Shown here piece after piece: positions 13,985 to 24,075 of a stretch of DNA of 64,000 nt. Below the pieces are notes generated by a model, which ran no database searches, had not been told where the DNA came from, and was given only the letters and a program-made list of their open reading frames with translations. The stretch spans positions 2,108,001 to 2,172,000 of the forward strand of contig CM055615.1 of NCBI GenBank assembly GCA_029379385.1, written 5' to 3'. Position 1 is the first letter of the stretch. The number at the start of each line of letters is the position of its first letter. The position numbers and the translations under genes were made by a program. Source of the DNA: Quillaja saponaria. Its lineage: Eukaryota; Streptophyta; Magnoliopsida; Fabales; Quillajaceae.

Positions 13985-14394
13985 CTCTCTTTAGACCTCT
14001 TGATAGAACCAAGTAAAATCATTAATTACTTATTTTCTTTTTTTCTCTTTGTGATTGTGAAAACAACAAAAGAGCATAAATTTAGAAGTGGAGGAAGAAC
14101 ATAACAAAGAAACTTTTTTGTCATAAACCGATTTTTTCATACTTTCCCAAAAAGGGGTTTACAGGTTTATACAGGCAGTTGAAGACATTCAGTTGTTGTT
14201 AGAGATTTCTACATTCTGCTAAAACATCAACAAAAGTCATCATCTGAAACCAGTTGTCTTCATTACAATTTGTCACTTGTGTTTTCACATGCATATCTGG
14301 TCTAAAATTAAACTTGTGTGGCAAGCTAGAAACTATGAAAACTAAAAAAGTTAAAAAATAAAGAAGTACTTAGTAAAAGTGTCACTCTCCAACA
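13985..14394 (-). repeat. LTR-like dispersed repeat, copy B (inverted relative to A)
   Basis: Reading on the minus strand from 14394, the sequence GTGTTGGAGAGTGACACTTT and the following blocks match copy A. The match runs down to the AAGAGGTCTAAA block near 13993. With copy A it forms an inverted pair roughly 3.5 kb apart. It also marks the left edge of the tandem duplication that produced copy C. Confidence 0.65.
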
Positions 14395-14659
14395 CTGTTC
14401 TTCATTTATAACCGCTTCTCCTTCTTTCTTATTTTCAATTTGACAATAATGGTTACGTATGAGAACACATGCTGAAGAGGCTGACACATAGATATTAATT
14501 GCTTCGATTGTAAATTATTTTACAATGATTAGAACACTTATTAGCCTCGGTCACTTTTCCTGCTATGAAACCAGTCATGTTGGGAGGATTATTGGCATAG
14601 TGAGCAGATAGTAAGTGGTATATCTTATTGTGCATTGAGTTTGAGTGTCACCAACTAAT

Positions 14660-15299
14660 ATGGCGGTTTCTGCAAAATCCATCTGTCTTGTGGTATTCCT
14701 TCTTGTTTTTTTTTAGCATTTCTGGGCTTGACATAGTTCATGGTGCTGATGATTGTTGGAAAACTCTGGCAGGAGTTGATCCTTCAAAGCTTGTTACTTG
14801 TACATCAGCTGCTAAAGATGTGAATGCTCCTGTTCCTGTGTGCCTGCTGCTCTCAGCTTTCTCAAATGAGCCAGAACATGAATTGTTACTGTCCTGCTAT
14901 GCTGTCTACTACTGCCAAAGTTGTTGGAATTGTACCTGAGATTCCTATGACTATCCCCAAGCGATGCAACCTTGCAAGTCATCCAGTTGGTTACACATGT
15001 GGAGGTTACTACTGTATTAGCTTAGCTTTATGTAGTTCATTACTTTAGTCCCTTTTGTTTTCCCTTTCTCTCTAAATTTCCTGGAATCAAAAGTTTGACA
15101 AAAATTGTTTGGTAAGAAATAGCTTTTCTCCAACAACATTTTCAACATTATTTTTTAAAATTTCATCTTTGGGAAACTTAAAAGCAAATATATATTGCAC
15201 TTCTTAATCTTCTTCTTCATCTTAATTTCAAAGTGGGGTTGTTTCCAATTATATTTATACTAAAGGATTGCTAACTTTGCAGCTTACACTATGGCTTGA
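14660..15299 (+). pseudogene. Type IV (LTPd-like) lipid-transfer protein, disrupted
   Basis: Exon 1 runs 14660–15004 and exon 2 15283–15299, the same two-exon plan as the intact LTPs downstream. The signal peptide begins MAVSAKSICLVVFLLVFF, but a run of nine T (14706–14714) is one too long, so TAG follows. With eight T the frame would continue into GLDIVHGADDCWKTLAG. A second shift lies near 14837–14845, between NAPVP and the Cys-Cys motif; the other frame then reads CCSQLSQMSQNMNCYCPAML and AMTIP-type PKRCNLASHPVGYTCG. Exon 2 would end YTMA where relatives have YTLP. The predicted TATA box is TATGAA (14564–14569), whereas the same site in unit 2 is TATAAA. Two frameshifts and a weakened promoter make this a pseudogene; the cysteine pattern is otherwise kept. 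Confidence 0.8.
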
Positions 15300-16820
15300 G
15301 GAAAGGGATGAAGATGTTGATGAAGTGAGAGCAAGCAGCAGATGTGTTATGTTGTATTTTTTTTGCTAATAATGTTGTTGTCTTATCCATAATGTGCAAT
15401 AAAAGCCAACAAGCTCTCATTTGTATTAACCTTTCTATGAGTTGTATGCAACTATTTTAAGGAATAAAATAAGTAATTGCTCTCTCTTTCCCTCTAATGT
15501 TTTTACTTGACTGCTAATTCTCAAACCAGAAAACAAACCACAAACAGTGGCTAATTAAGAAGAACTTGGAAGCCGGCTGTTACTTGGAATTTCAGAATTT
15601 AAAGCTAGTAGTGGTGGGGTAAAAGATTAAAACCCACTAGGTCTCAGCTAACAATTTAAACTCTTTTAGAATGGCAAGACCAGATAGGGTCAAGATTCAG
15701 TCAAAAGTTATGAAAATTCGATCGAATCTGAAAAAGGCATATTTTGTTATAGTAATATATAAAACTATGACCTGATCTGATATGAATTCAAAGAATAATA
15801 AGTATGATCCGTCACATATCATTTGGGAAAAAAAATTGCAATCCATGAAGATCTGATATACAATGAGATTTAATTGCATTACAAGTTAGTATAAGAAATA
15901 GTAGAGTGATCAAGTCACATCCCAACTCAACTCGAGGAGACATCTTGCTTAGTCATATACATAACATGCGTTAATCTAATAAATTGTTTCAATATTACCT
16001 AAATCTAATGAATCATAATTCCATTTGATTTTAGTGTTAAATTATTTTATCTAAAACTCTTTAAAGTATATTTCAAACTCTTTTAGGCTGTGTTTTTGCA
16101 GGCCATATAAGTTTCTATCTTATTCGATCTAATCACTGTTTGATGAATGTTAAGTATAACATTGAATGAGATTTAATGCATCAAAAAATAGGATGAGAAA
16201 TAGTGAATTATAAATGGACAATTCAATGACAAAGTTTTGGACAGATATAGAATCAAATAAGTGAGTCAAAAATGAACAAGTCAATAATGAAAATATCTCT
16301 TTTAACCACCTGAGTTTAGCTTAATAATCAGACATAAAAATTTGTTGTTGTTGCTGTTTTTTTTTTTTTTTGTAATTATTATTATTTATGAAAAATAGTG
16401 AATTTATATGGTATTTGATGAATTTTGTAATTATGTCATGGTTGGTGATCACAGTGGAGCAGGGTTTTTGCTGATGTTTGAGGTCAGTATTCAGTAGTAG
16501 TTGGCTCAAAGTTGATGACGCATTTTGAACAAATGGGGTACCTTTATATTATTGCCTTATTTAAGACTCCTCTGTTTAATGGGTTGGTAATGGTATTTCA
16601 TATCATAATTGAGAGTGAGGTGGCATGATAGCAAGCATTTTCAAGAAATTTGCTGTCAGTAATGGTAATATTCTCAAATGTCGGAGAAGAAAAAGGATGT
16701 GTTGCATGCCATATTATTTAAAAGAAAGTGGAATTATAATAAAAATTATCCCTTGTTCTAGTGCAACCTCCATTAATATCAGGTGGGTGATTGGATTAAG
16801 CACTAGACCGACCGGCCTCT
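15300..16820. other. Linker between the two LTPs of unit 1
   Basis: About 1.5 kb with the 3' flank of the LTP pseudogene, AT-rich linker and the upstream region of the intact LTP. It is alignable with 21786–23990 in unit 2. No separate gene is recognised. Confidence 0.5.
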
Positions 16821-16825
16821 TCGGC

Positions 16826-16831
16826 TATAAA
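16826..16831 (+). promoter_or_regulatory. TATA box of LTP in unit 1
   Basis: TATAAA preceded by CGGC lies 84 nt upstream of the start codon. The same box at the same distance precedes the unit 2 paralogue (23992–23997). Confidence 0.7.
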
Positions 16832-16909
16832 AAACCCTTCAGAGTCAGGGAATCGTTACATTGTGAGAATTTGAATTGGACTTGTGCAGTGAGACAGATA
16901 TATACTAAA

Positions 16910-17359
16910 ATGGAGGTTTCTATTAAGTTCATCTGCCTTTTGGGATTGGTGGCCTTTGTTGGTATTGCTGGGTTTGGTAGTGTAGAAGGTGCAGGGGAAT
17001 GTGGGAAATCTAGCCCAGACAAAGAAGCTTTTAGGCTTGCTCCTTGTGCTACAGCAGCACAAGATGCAAAAGCAAATGTTCCTGACAGTTGCTGCGCTCA
17101 AATCAAAAGAATAGGCCAGAACCCAAGTTGTCTCTGTGCTGTTATGCTTTCTAACACTGCTAAGGCTTCTGGTATCAAACCTGAAGTTGCTATAACCATT
17201 CCCAAACGTTGCAACATTCCAAATCGCCCAGTTGGATACAAGTGTGGCCGTAAGTACTATTAGTTTTAGTTTTCTTATGTCCATGGTTTTATTTTCTACT
17301 ATGATGATTGCTCCTAACACCATAAAATTGCCAATTTTGCAGCTTACACATTGCCTTGA
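16910..17359 (+). CDS. Type IV (LTPd-like) non-specific lipid-transfer protein, unit 1
   Basis: Exon 1 is 16910–17249 and exon 2 is 17343–17359; the spliced product is 118 residues. Reading through the donor would end the protein at Arg-Lys-Tyr-Tyr, but splicing restores the ending YTLP that I recall in relatives. A hydrophobic signal peptide (MEVSIKFICLLGLVAFVGIA) leads into the eight-cysteine motif: ECGKSS, LAPC, DSCC, PSCLC, PKRC, GYKC. The CXC centre residue is Leu. Such proteins are secreted, bind lipids in a hydrophobic tunnel and act at the cell wall or cuticle; the cargo here is unknown. Start chosen as the ATG 84 nt after a TATA box; the longer upstream open frame is not supported. 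A polyadenylation-type AATAAA lies at 17493. Nearly identical to the paralogue at 24076. Closest Arabidopsis proteins I recall are At3g53980 and At5g05960. Confidence 0.92.
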
Positions 17360-17546
17360 AGGTAGCAATTGAAAAGGAATAGACTGGGCTTGAGGTACTA
17401 GGAGCTGATAGCTAAATACTATAGTAGCAACCTTGTTGCTTTTTTCATGTAACTTACGCAAAGAACTGCTAACAGCTCACATACATCCTCTCAATAAAAA
17501 ACTAGCAATTTTTCAGTATGATGTGTTTGAATAATAGTTCTATCTC

Positions 17547-17787
17547 CTGATTTTGTTGTTCAGTTGAGTTGAGATCCTTCTGCTGGTATCTCAATTCCCT
17601 TCTCTACGACGTCTCACAAATCATAGGCCATCAAGAAAGCCTTCCTTTAACAGACAAGAAATCAAAATTTCCCCCTACAAACACGAGCCACTGAAAGATT
17701 CACACTTGTTGAAGCCATACTCCAGTTGATTAGAAACAAAAAGAACTTTTTGAAAAACAGAAATATGCCCTGAAAATCCTTGAAAGC
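17547..17787. other. Junction between duplication units
   Basis: About 240 bp with no detected counterpart in either unit. No gene or obvious repeat was seen. Confidence 0.4.
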
Positions 17788-18623
17788 TCTTAGACCTCTT
17801 ATGGTTGTGTAAATAACTTATATTCAGAAATTTGAAAATATTGCAATTAGAGGAAGAAGAGAGCAAAGAAACTTTTTTGTTATAAACTGATTTTTTTTCT
17901 TCAGCTGAAAACATTCAGAAATGAGCTTTATAGATTTATATAGGCAGCTGAAAACATTCAGCTGCTGCTAGTAAGAGTGATAACGAATAGAGTTGTTTGT
18001 GAACAACTTGTGAACAATCTTGTTAAGGGCTCTTGCACGAGCTTAGTTCGTTTTCTAAATGAATTGAGCTCGAGCTTGATTTTGGTCTCGTTTACTAAAC
18101 AAGCCAAACTCGAACTTTACACTATATCCCCTTTTGATTTGATTTATTCTCAAACTCATACATGTGATTCATTTTTTCCAAAAGCAATCCCCTAAACTTT
18201 GGACCAAAATGTCTTTGAATTGGTTGGAATCTATTCAAACTAAAGGTTTTCTAACTAAATTACCAAAATAACACCTTTAATTTATAAATTCATGCAATTG
18301 ATTTCCTATTATCTTTTTCATTTTCTATTAACAAGAATAAATTAGACCTCATTTTGTCCAAAACAACTCCCCTGTACCGTGGATGAAACTGTCTTTTTGA
18401 CAGATTCTGTTACATTTAGCCAATAAAATACCCTTGTGCGTGCATGTGAGTACCGTTGCCTGAACCTACGTTTTCTTTTAACTAAACTTTGAAGTCTCTA
18501 ATTTCTTTCCCAAAACCTCAAATCCTTAAAATCCCTATAGTTGGTTATTGGTTATTTTTCATATCTGGTCCTTTCAGATGTTATTTAGTCTTGCTAAGGA
18601 TTCTAATTGCAAATTTAATACAG

Positions 18624-19090
18624 ATGAGTCTTGTTGTTGCGAGAAAGAGCCTTGCTACTGACCACACTACCGTTCAACTTGGAAGAATTGACGTATCATC
18701 ACCTCGCTATTATGATTCTGAGGATGCCACTTCCATGGGATCCCAAACTCCTAGTGGAAGTATGCTTATAAAATTTTCTAGTACATTTTTTGATGGGGGA
18801 GCTGCACAAGAGGCTAATGGTTCTTTAAATGCAGTCAACAACCTTGCAAGAAATTTGAGCAGACGAAACAAAACTTTGATGATGATGCCAAGGTTCTAGT
18901 TGAGGTCAAACCTGGGTAATCTGCAATTATGAAACCCGATGAAAAACTTCAGAAACTTAAACATAGGTTTGAGGCATGGAAGAAAGATTACAGGGTCAGG
19001 TTACGCTAGATGAAGGCAACGGTTCATAAGTTAGGGAATTCAGAAGTGAAAAAGGTCTTCGGAAATGGTGGGGGTGTTAAGGTAACACTC
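18624..19090 (+). pseudogene. Captured fragment of a class VIII myosin C-terminal tail
   Basis: Translation from 18624 gives MSLVVARKSLATDHTTVQLG, a Ser/Pro-rich stretch and NAVNNLA. After a frameshift near 18851 it continues as QTKQNFDDDAKVLVEVKPG, stop, AIMKPDEKLQKLKHRFEAWK, KDYRVRLR, stop, then KLGNSEV. This matches the end of plant myosin VIII tails as I know them: the conserved leucine/lysine-rich block with FEAWKKDY, followed by a short basic C-terminus. Myosin VIII is an actin motor at plasmodesmata and endosomes, but this piece lacks the motor, IQ and coiled-coil regions and has at least two in-frame stops plus a frameshift, so it is not functional. It sits between the inner Mutator-like inverted repeats, consistent with transposon-mediated gene capture. 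Confidence 0.7.
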
Positions 19091-19679
19091 TAAATCGCAA
19101 CAGTTGCTTTCTTGAAGTAGAGAAAAGGCTGGAGTTGACAAATTGGCAAGATGTATTTTTCCATAAAACTGTGTCCATCCCTTCAGGAGCTGTTGGTTTA
19201 TATTGATGGAAACACCAGACGAGTGTAGGGAGGAAATTGTACATCTACCAAATTTTGTAACTTGGTGAAAGTATTGATAGGCTTGTGAATAATAGTGTAT
19301 CTGGGTCATGTATATTTTGTTGTTATTGATTCTATGTGAAACATGGTGCTGGATTTATGAAAGATGAGAGTTAATACTTTGGGATTTTGGGATTTGAGGA
19401 AGAAATTGGGGATTTCAGAGTTTAGGTAAAAGAAAACACAGGTTGAGGCAACGGTCTACTCATGTGCACAACACGTGACTATTTTATTGGTTGAATATAA
19501 TAGAATCCGTCAAAAGGCAGTTTTTTCCAAAACATAAGGGGTGGTTTTGGATAAAATGATACACATGTATGTGTTTAGGAATAAGGTAAACCACAAGGGA
19601 CTTAAGTGTACTTTACTCAATAAAAATCTAATTGTGCTTGATAGAAATTCCTTTAAAGAAAATATAGAATAGGGGAAGG

Positions 19680-19920
19680 ATGAAGATGGTGGAGAAGAGC
19701 CAGATTTGTTTGCGTTTTCATTCTTGAAAGAGTGGTTGGATCAAACAAAGAATAAGTATAGGCACTGGGTGCTAGAATTACGTGAGAGTCTTATAAAGAT
19801 TGGTCTTAAATTGAAGGATGCAAAGAGTTGATTGTAGAAGAAGCTAAGCTGGCATTGAAGAGAGGCGATTTGTGCCAAGAGCATGTGAGAATTTGGATTG
19901 AAACTTCAAGCGCGATTTGA
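19680..19920 (+). pseudogene. Unidentified coding-like fragment inside the transposon nest
   Basis: One frame reads EDGGEEPDLFAFSFLKEWLD followed by QTKNKYRHWVLELRESLIK and KLKDAKS before TGA. The next frame continues with a similar charged helical character (IVEEAKLALKRGDLC). The composition and codon use look like real protein rather than AT-rich noise. I do not recognise the family. It lies between the right inner and right outer inverted repeats, so it may be a second captured host fragment. Confidence 0.4.
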
Positions 19921-20045
19921 TTGGTTGATCTATTTTACATTCAATTGAGGTCATTTATGAATAAATCAAATCATTTCTTTTAGCTTTGGTGAGGTATTGG
20001 ATTTAGTCCGTGTTTGGTTTATCTTTTAATACATCTTTTGAACTT

Positions 20046-20215
20046 AAGCTTTTCTACAAAACTATTTAGTAATAGCGGTTTTATTTTTTAAACTTTACAC
20101 AAAAGTATTTTTAAGCTTTTAGATTCCTAAAAGCTTTTCTACAAAACTATTTAGTAATAGAGATTTTATTTTTTAAACTTTACGCAAAAGTATTTTTAGG
20201 CTTTTAGAGTCATAA
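20046..20215 (+). repeat. Tandem duplication, two copies of about 85 bp
   Basis: The unit beginning AAGCTTTTCTACAAAACTAT occurs at 20046 and again 85 bp later, ending near 20215. It lies inside a possible small MITE (about 20008–20521) whose ends are GTGTTTGGTTTA and AACTAAACACACC. A shorter doubled phrase, GATTTACATAATTGTCTTTT, follows at 20534–20590. Confidence 0.65.
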
Positions 20216-21493
20216 AAACTGGTAAAAGCTAAAAACAAAAAAAAGAAGTTTTTTTTCAAATAGAAAACAAGAGAAGCTCAAATGAATTTTAATAACTAGT
20301 TTATTTATACAAATAGTCATAATATTTATCAAAATGGTCTTTAATAATTTTAATACTCAATATCTTTTTTCAAAAAATAAAATAAAATAATATTTTTATA
20401 TTTCACAGCACTTTTACATTACATTAACTCATCCAAACACTTATTCAGCTTTTTATACAACACTTTTTAAACAAATCTACTTAAAAAATATTTTTACACA
20501 CAACTTAACTAAACACACCTTTAATGTCTTTTAGATTTACATAATTGTCTTTTTAGCTTGATGGATTTACATAATTGTCTTTTTAGCTTGATGGGCTTCA
20601 ATTGGAAAGTAGTTGTTTCAATGGGTTCTTGCTTATATAAAATGTAAGAGATACTAAGAAATCAGTGCTATGTATTTATAAATTAAATATTTAGTTTTAA
20701 TTTTTTGGTATTTAGTTGGAAAACCATTAGTTTGGATGGATTTGTACCAAAGACACTTTAGACCCAACTTAAGGGGGTGCTTTTAGACGGACCACTTATA
20801 TGCATTTGAAAATAAGTCAAATCACAAGAGGTAAAGTGTGCTTTACTCAATATATAATATAAGTAATTTGAGATTAATATTTATTTTAAAATTAATTAAG
20901 TAGGGTTATTAAATAAATACTTATTAGACTAGTTTTACCGTACAAAGTACCAATATATTATATTTAAAAAATAATTTTAAATTAGAAAAGAAAAAAATTT
21001 AGGCTAATGATTTCTTAATAAGTCGAGCCTGAAATTAGATTTATATTTGTAATTGCTTAATGAGCCTAGACTCACGAGATTTTAATAAACCCAAGTCGAG
21101 CTCGAGCTGCATTAAAAACTAACAAGCCGAGCTTTGTGAGCTCATACTATTTGCCCCCTAGCTGTTAGAGACTTTTACAATTAGCTGAAGTCATCATCTA
21201 AAGCCAGCTATCTTGCCATCATCTGAAGCCAGCTATCTTCATTATAATTTGTCACTATAGTTTTCGTATATGTGGTACAAAATTAAATATATGGCAAGAA
21301 ATCATAATTAAAAAAGAAAAAATAAATAAATAAAGAGGTAAAAAACATAAAAATATAAAAATATATCCGGTCTTAGTAAAAGTGTCACTCTCCAACTCTC
21401 TTCTTCACTTATAATTGCTTCCCCTTCTTTCTTATTTATCGTAACAATTTTGATTGTGATTAGAACACTTACTAGCCTCGGTCACGTTTCCTG

Positions 21494-21500
21494 CTATAAA
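21494..21500 (+). promoter_or_regulatory. Orphan TATA box of the exon-less LTP remnant
   Basis: CTATAAAACC at this site is the counterpart of CTATGAAACC at 14563 in unit 1. It keeps the canonical TATAAA, but the exon it served has been deleted. Confidence 0.5.
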
Positions 21501-21539
21501 ACCAGTCAAGTAGGGAGGATTATCGGCATAGTGAGCAGA

Positions 21540-21790
21540 TAGTAAGTGCTATATCTTATTGTGCATTGAGTTTGAGTGTCCAAAGTTTGATAAAAACTGT
21601 TTGATAAGAAATAGCTTTTCTCCGACAGCATTTTCTACAAGTATTTTTTTTATTTTTTATTTTTTAATTTCAACTTTGGGAACTAAGTGGTACTGAATTT
21701 GGTTTTAACAAATCTTCTTCGTCACCTTAATTTCGAAGTGAGGTTGTTTCCAATTATATTTATGCTAAAGGATTGCTAACTTTGCAGTTA
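21540..21790 (+). pseudogene. LTP remnant: promoter and intron kept, both exons deleted
   Basis: The upstream region matches unit 1 up to TTGCATTGAGTTTGAGTGTC at 21559–21578. The next base corresponds to AAAGTTTGA near 15090 in unit 1, so the segment with exon 1 (about 14650–15088) is missing. The intron is present to its acceptor (GGATTGCTAACTTTGCAG). Immediately after it, exon 2 and the 3' flank (15283 to about 15617) are missing too, and the sequence resumes with GGGTAAAAGATTAAAAC. What remains is promoter, most of the intron and linker, with no coding sequence. Confidence 0.75.
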
Positions 21791-21959
21791 GGGTAAAAGA
21801 TTAAAACTCATTGGGGCTCAGCTAACAATTTAAATCTTTCGAAAATGGCAAGAGCAGATATGGTTTCAGTCAAAGAAGTTATGAAAACTCAATCGAATCT
21901 GAAAAAAAAGGGCATATCTTGCTTTTATTATAGTAATCTATAACATATCTTGCATTACA

Positions 21960-22421
21960 GGTCTATTTGGGAGTTTAAAGGGAGAGGAGAGAAAATAGAA
22001 GGAGATGAGAGAAGAGGAAGGGGGAGGAGAGTAGAAGAAAAATGACATTTATCCTTTTCTTTATTTGAGAGTTTAAAAACTAAAAAAATAGAAGAGAAAA
22101 AGATAAGTTACATTTCTTGTTTAGGAGTTGAGGAGCAAGGTGAAGAAAGGAAAAAAGAGTATATATTATTAAAATATTTCACGATTTTGCACTTCAAATA
22201 TTTTATTTAGATATTAGTAGGTATTTGAGTAGAAAGAATAAGGTTATTTTAGTCGCAACATATAATGTACCTTATCATATCCTCACAATTTGGAGGAATT
22301 ACAAAAAAAAAGGGTTTTGAGACCTCCATTTCCTCTCACTCCTATTAAAAAGCACTCCGAAATAAAGGGAAAAATGTTGTACCCTTTATCTCCCTCAATT
22401 CCCTTATGTCTAAATAGACCC
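21960..22421. mobile_element. MITE of about 460 bp in unit 2
   Basis: Its ends are GGTCTATTTGGGAGTTTAAA and, reversed, GGTCTATTTAGACATAAGGG. Unit 1 has the uninterrupted site GCATTACAAGTTAGTATAAG (near 15880), so this is an insertion. TACA flanks both sides (21956–21959 and 22422–22425), a short apparent target duplication. The left interior is purine-rich (AGGAGAGAAAATAGAAGGAG). The superfamily is not clear from the ends. Confidence 0.7.
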
Positions 22422-23991
22422 TACAAGTTAGTATAAGAAATAGTAGAATCAGCTCATATACATAACTTGCGTTAATTTAATAAATTGTTTACCTTAATAT
22501 AATAAATCATAGTTCGATTTGATTTGATTTAGTGTAGTAAATCATATACTCCCTTTTTTTTTTCTTTTTTTTTTTATGTGAGGCATTGATCACTTTTTTG
22601 TTTTATATCGTTTGATGTAATCAACTAAAAATTGGTGAGTGTAATCATCGAAAAATAATGACATGACAATATTTGTACACATCTATTTTTATTTCTCTTA
22701 ATCTGTCATTTCTTTTTCTTAATGTTTAGAATAAATATGAAAGTATATCAACTACCATGATTTTTTTTTCCTTTTAATCTTTATTATTACATATTATGTG
22801 ATAAAACTTATAAGTCTCGTGAAAATTTAATTTAATTTAATTTTTTACATATTCATAACATTTTATTTCATGGTGGAAAACCTTAGAAGAATATAGAAAA
22901 TTAAAAAAATTAGAAAAAAGAAAAACAATTATATCATTGATATTCTACAATATGTATTTTAATGATTTTGTAAAATAAACAAATTAAGGTAAAATAATAA
23001 TAAATAAAAAAGATGCTGTCATTTGATACTTACCAATAATAAATTCTAAGCATTTTGATAAATAATTATGAAAATAATGAAAAAAAAAAATTATCTATAA
23101 AAAAAGAAAGAAAGTTTGTCATATATATCCAATGTGATATAATATTGCACCAAATAATTTAATTATAATAATTTAATCATACGATAAGTGCTTATCTACA
23201 TATTCTAATTTTTACAAAATATTTAATGTTATTTTATTTTATTTGTGCCACATGATACATCTTTAAGTTTTAGTGTTTATTATTATTATTTTTTTCACAT
23301 GTTAAGTGTAAGAGATTTAATGCATCACAAAATAGGGAAAGAAATAGTACTGAACTATAAATGGATAATTCAATGACAAAGTTTGGACATATATATCATA
23401 TAGAATCAAATAAGTAGGACCAAACTGAACAAGTCAATAATGAAAAATACCTCTTTTAACCACCTGAATTTAGCTTACCGATCAGACATAAAAAATATGC
23501 CGTTGTTGTTGTTGTTTTTTTTTTTTTAATGATTATTATTTATGAAAAATAGTGAATTATATGATATTTGATGAATGGGATCAATTTTGTAATTATGTCA
23601 TGGCTGGTGATCACAGTGGAGCAGGGTTTTTGCTGATGTTTTTTATGTCAGTATTCAGTAGTAGTTGGCTCAAAGTTGATGACACGTTTTGAACAAATGG
23701 AGTACCCTTATATTATTGCCTTATAGGAAAGGCCCCTCTGTTTAATGGGTCGGTAATGGTGTTTCTTATCATAATTTAGAATGAGGTGGCATGATAGCAA
23801 GCATTCTCAAGGAATTTGCAGTCAGTAATAATGGTAATATTCTCGAATGTCTGAGAAGAAAAAGGATGTGTTGCATGCCATTTTTTTAAAAAGCAAAGTG
23901 GTGCAATAATAAAATTGTCCCTTGTTCGAGTGCAACCTCCATTAATCTCAGGTGGGTGATTGGATTAAGCACTAGACTAACCCTCTTTGGC

Positions 23992-23997
23992 TATAAA
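23992..23997 (+). promoter_or_regulatory. TATA box of LTP in unit 2
   Basis: TATAAA, 84 nt before the start codon, in the context TTGGCTATAAAAACCCTTCA, the counterpart of the box at 16826. Confidence 0.7.
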
Positions 23998-24075
23998 AAC
24001 CCTTCAGAGGCAGGGGAATTGTTGCATTGTGAGAGTTTGAATTCGACTTGTGCGGTGATAAAGATACAAACTAAA

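Larger units (their letters stand above)
13993..17546 (+). repeat. Tandem segmental duplication, unit 1 (LTP pair)
   Basis: This about 3.55-kb unit is repeated at 17788–24708. It contains LTR-like copy B, a decayed LTP (14660–15299), a non-coding linker and an intact LTP (16910–17359). Similarity with unit 2 is clear in the LTR-like block, the first LTP promoter (for example GCATAGTGAGCAGATAGTAA in both), its intron, the linker (GCAGGGTTTTTGCTGATGTT) and the second LTP with its 3' flank (CAGTATGATGTGTTTGAA). Similarity stops near 17546/24708. Confidence 0.8.
18112..20855. mobile_element. Nested Mutator-like long inverted repeats inside the hAT element
   Basis: Two nested pairs of long inverted repeats are visible. 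The outer pair is about 18112–18276 against 20690–20850; both contain, in matching orientation, a TGTCTTTG block and GGTTTTC(T/C)AACTAAAT. The inner pair is 18350–18530 against 19378–19558, about 75–80% alike over 180 bp (shared GCCAATAAAATA / CCAATAAAATA, CCGTTGCCT, TTTTCTTTTA). Long inverted repeats around captured gene pieces are the hallmark of Pack-MULEs. I could not fix the exact ends or a 9-bp target duplication, so the boundaries are approximate. Confidence 0.6.
17972..21160. mobile_element. hAT-type transposon, 3.19 kb, carrying nested elements
   Basis: Flanked by the 8-mers GCTGCTAG (17964–17971) and GCTGTTAG (21161–21168), one mismatch, where the uninterrupted paralogous site in unit 1 has a single copy. 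The ends are TAAGAGTGATAACG and, reversed, TAGGGGGCAAATAG. Subterminal regions are rich in GAGCTCGAGCTTG / CGAGCTCGAGCTG motifs, characteristic of a plant hAT group. No hAT transposase frame is present. The interior holds Mutator-like inverted repeats, a myosin VIII fragment, a second coding-like fragment and a tandem repeat. Confidence 0.82.
17788..21397 (-). repeat. LTR-like dispersed repeat, copy C, split by a hAT insertion
   Basis: The two halves, about 17788–17971 and 21161–21397, together match copy B. The left half ends in AGCTGCTGCTAG and the right half resumes with GCTGTTAGAGACTTTTAC, where copy B reads continuously GTTGTTAGAGATTTCTAC. The outer end, read in reverse, is AGAGTTGGAGAGTGACACTT. 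Confidence 0.7.

Noticed and set aside
16625..16909. Long N-terminal extension in frame with the unit 1 LTP
   Set aside because: The TATA box at 16826 and the signal peptide at 16910 place the start at 16910; the upstream frame covers the promoter.
16856..17461. Minus-strand 201-residue open frame over the LTP
   Set aside because: Antisense shadow of the LTP coding sequence; no recognisable domain.
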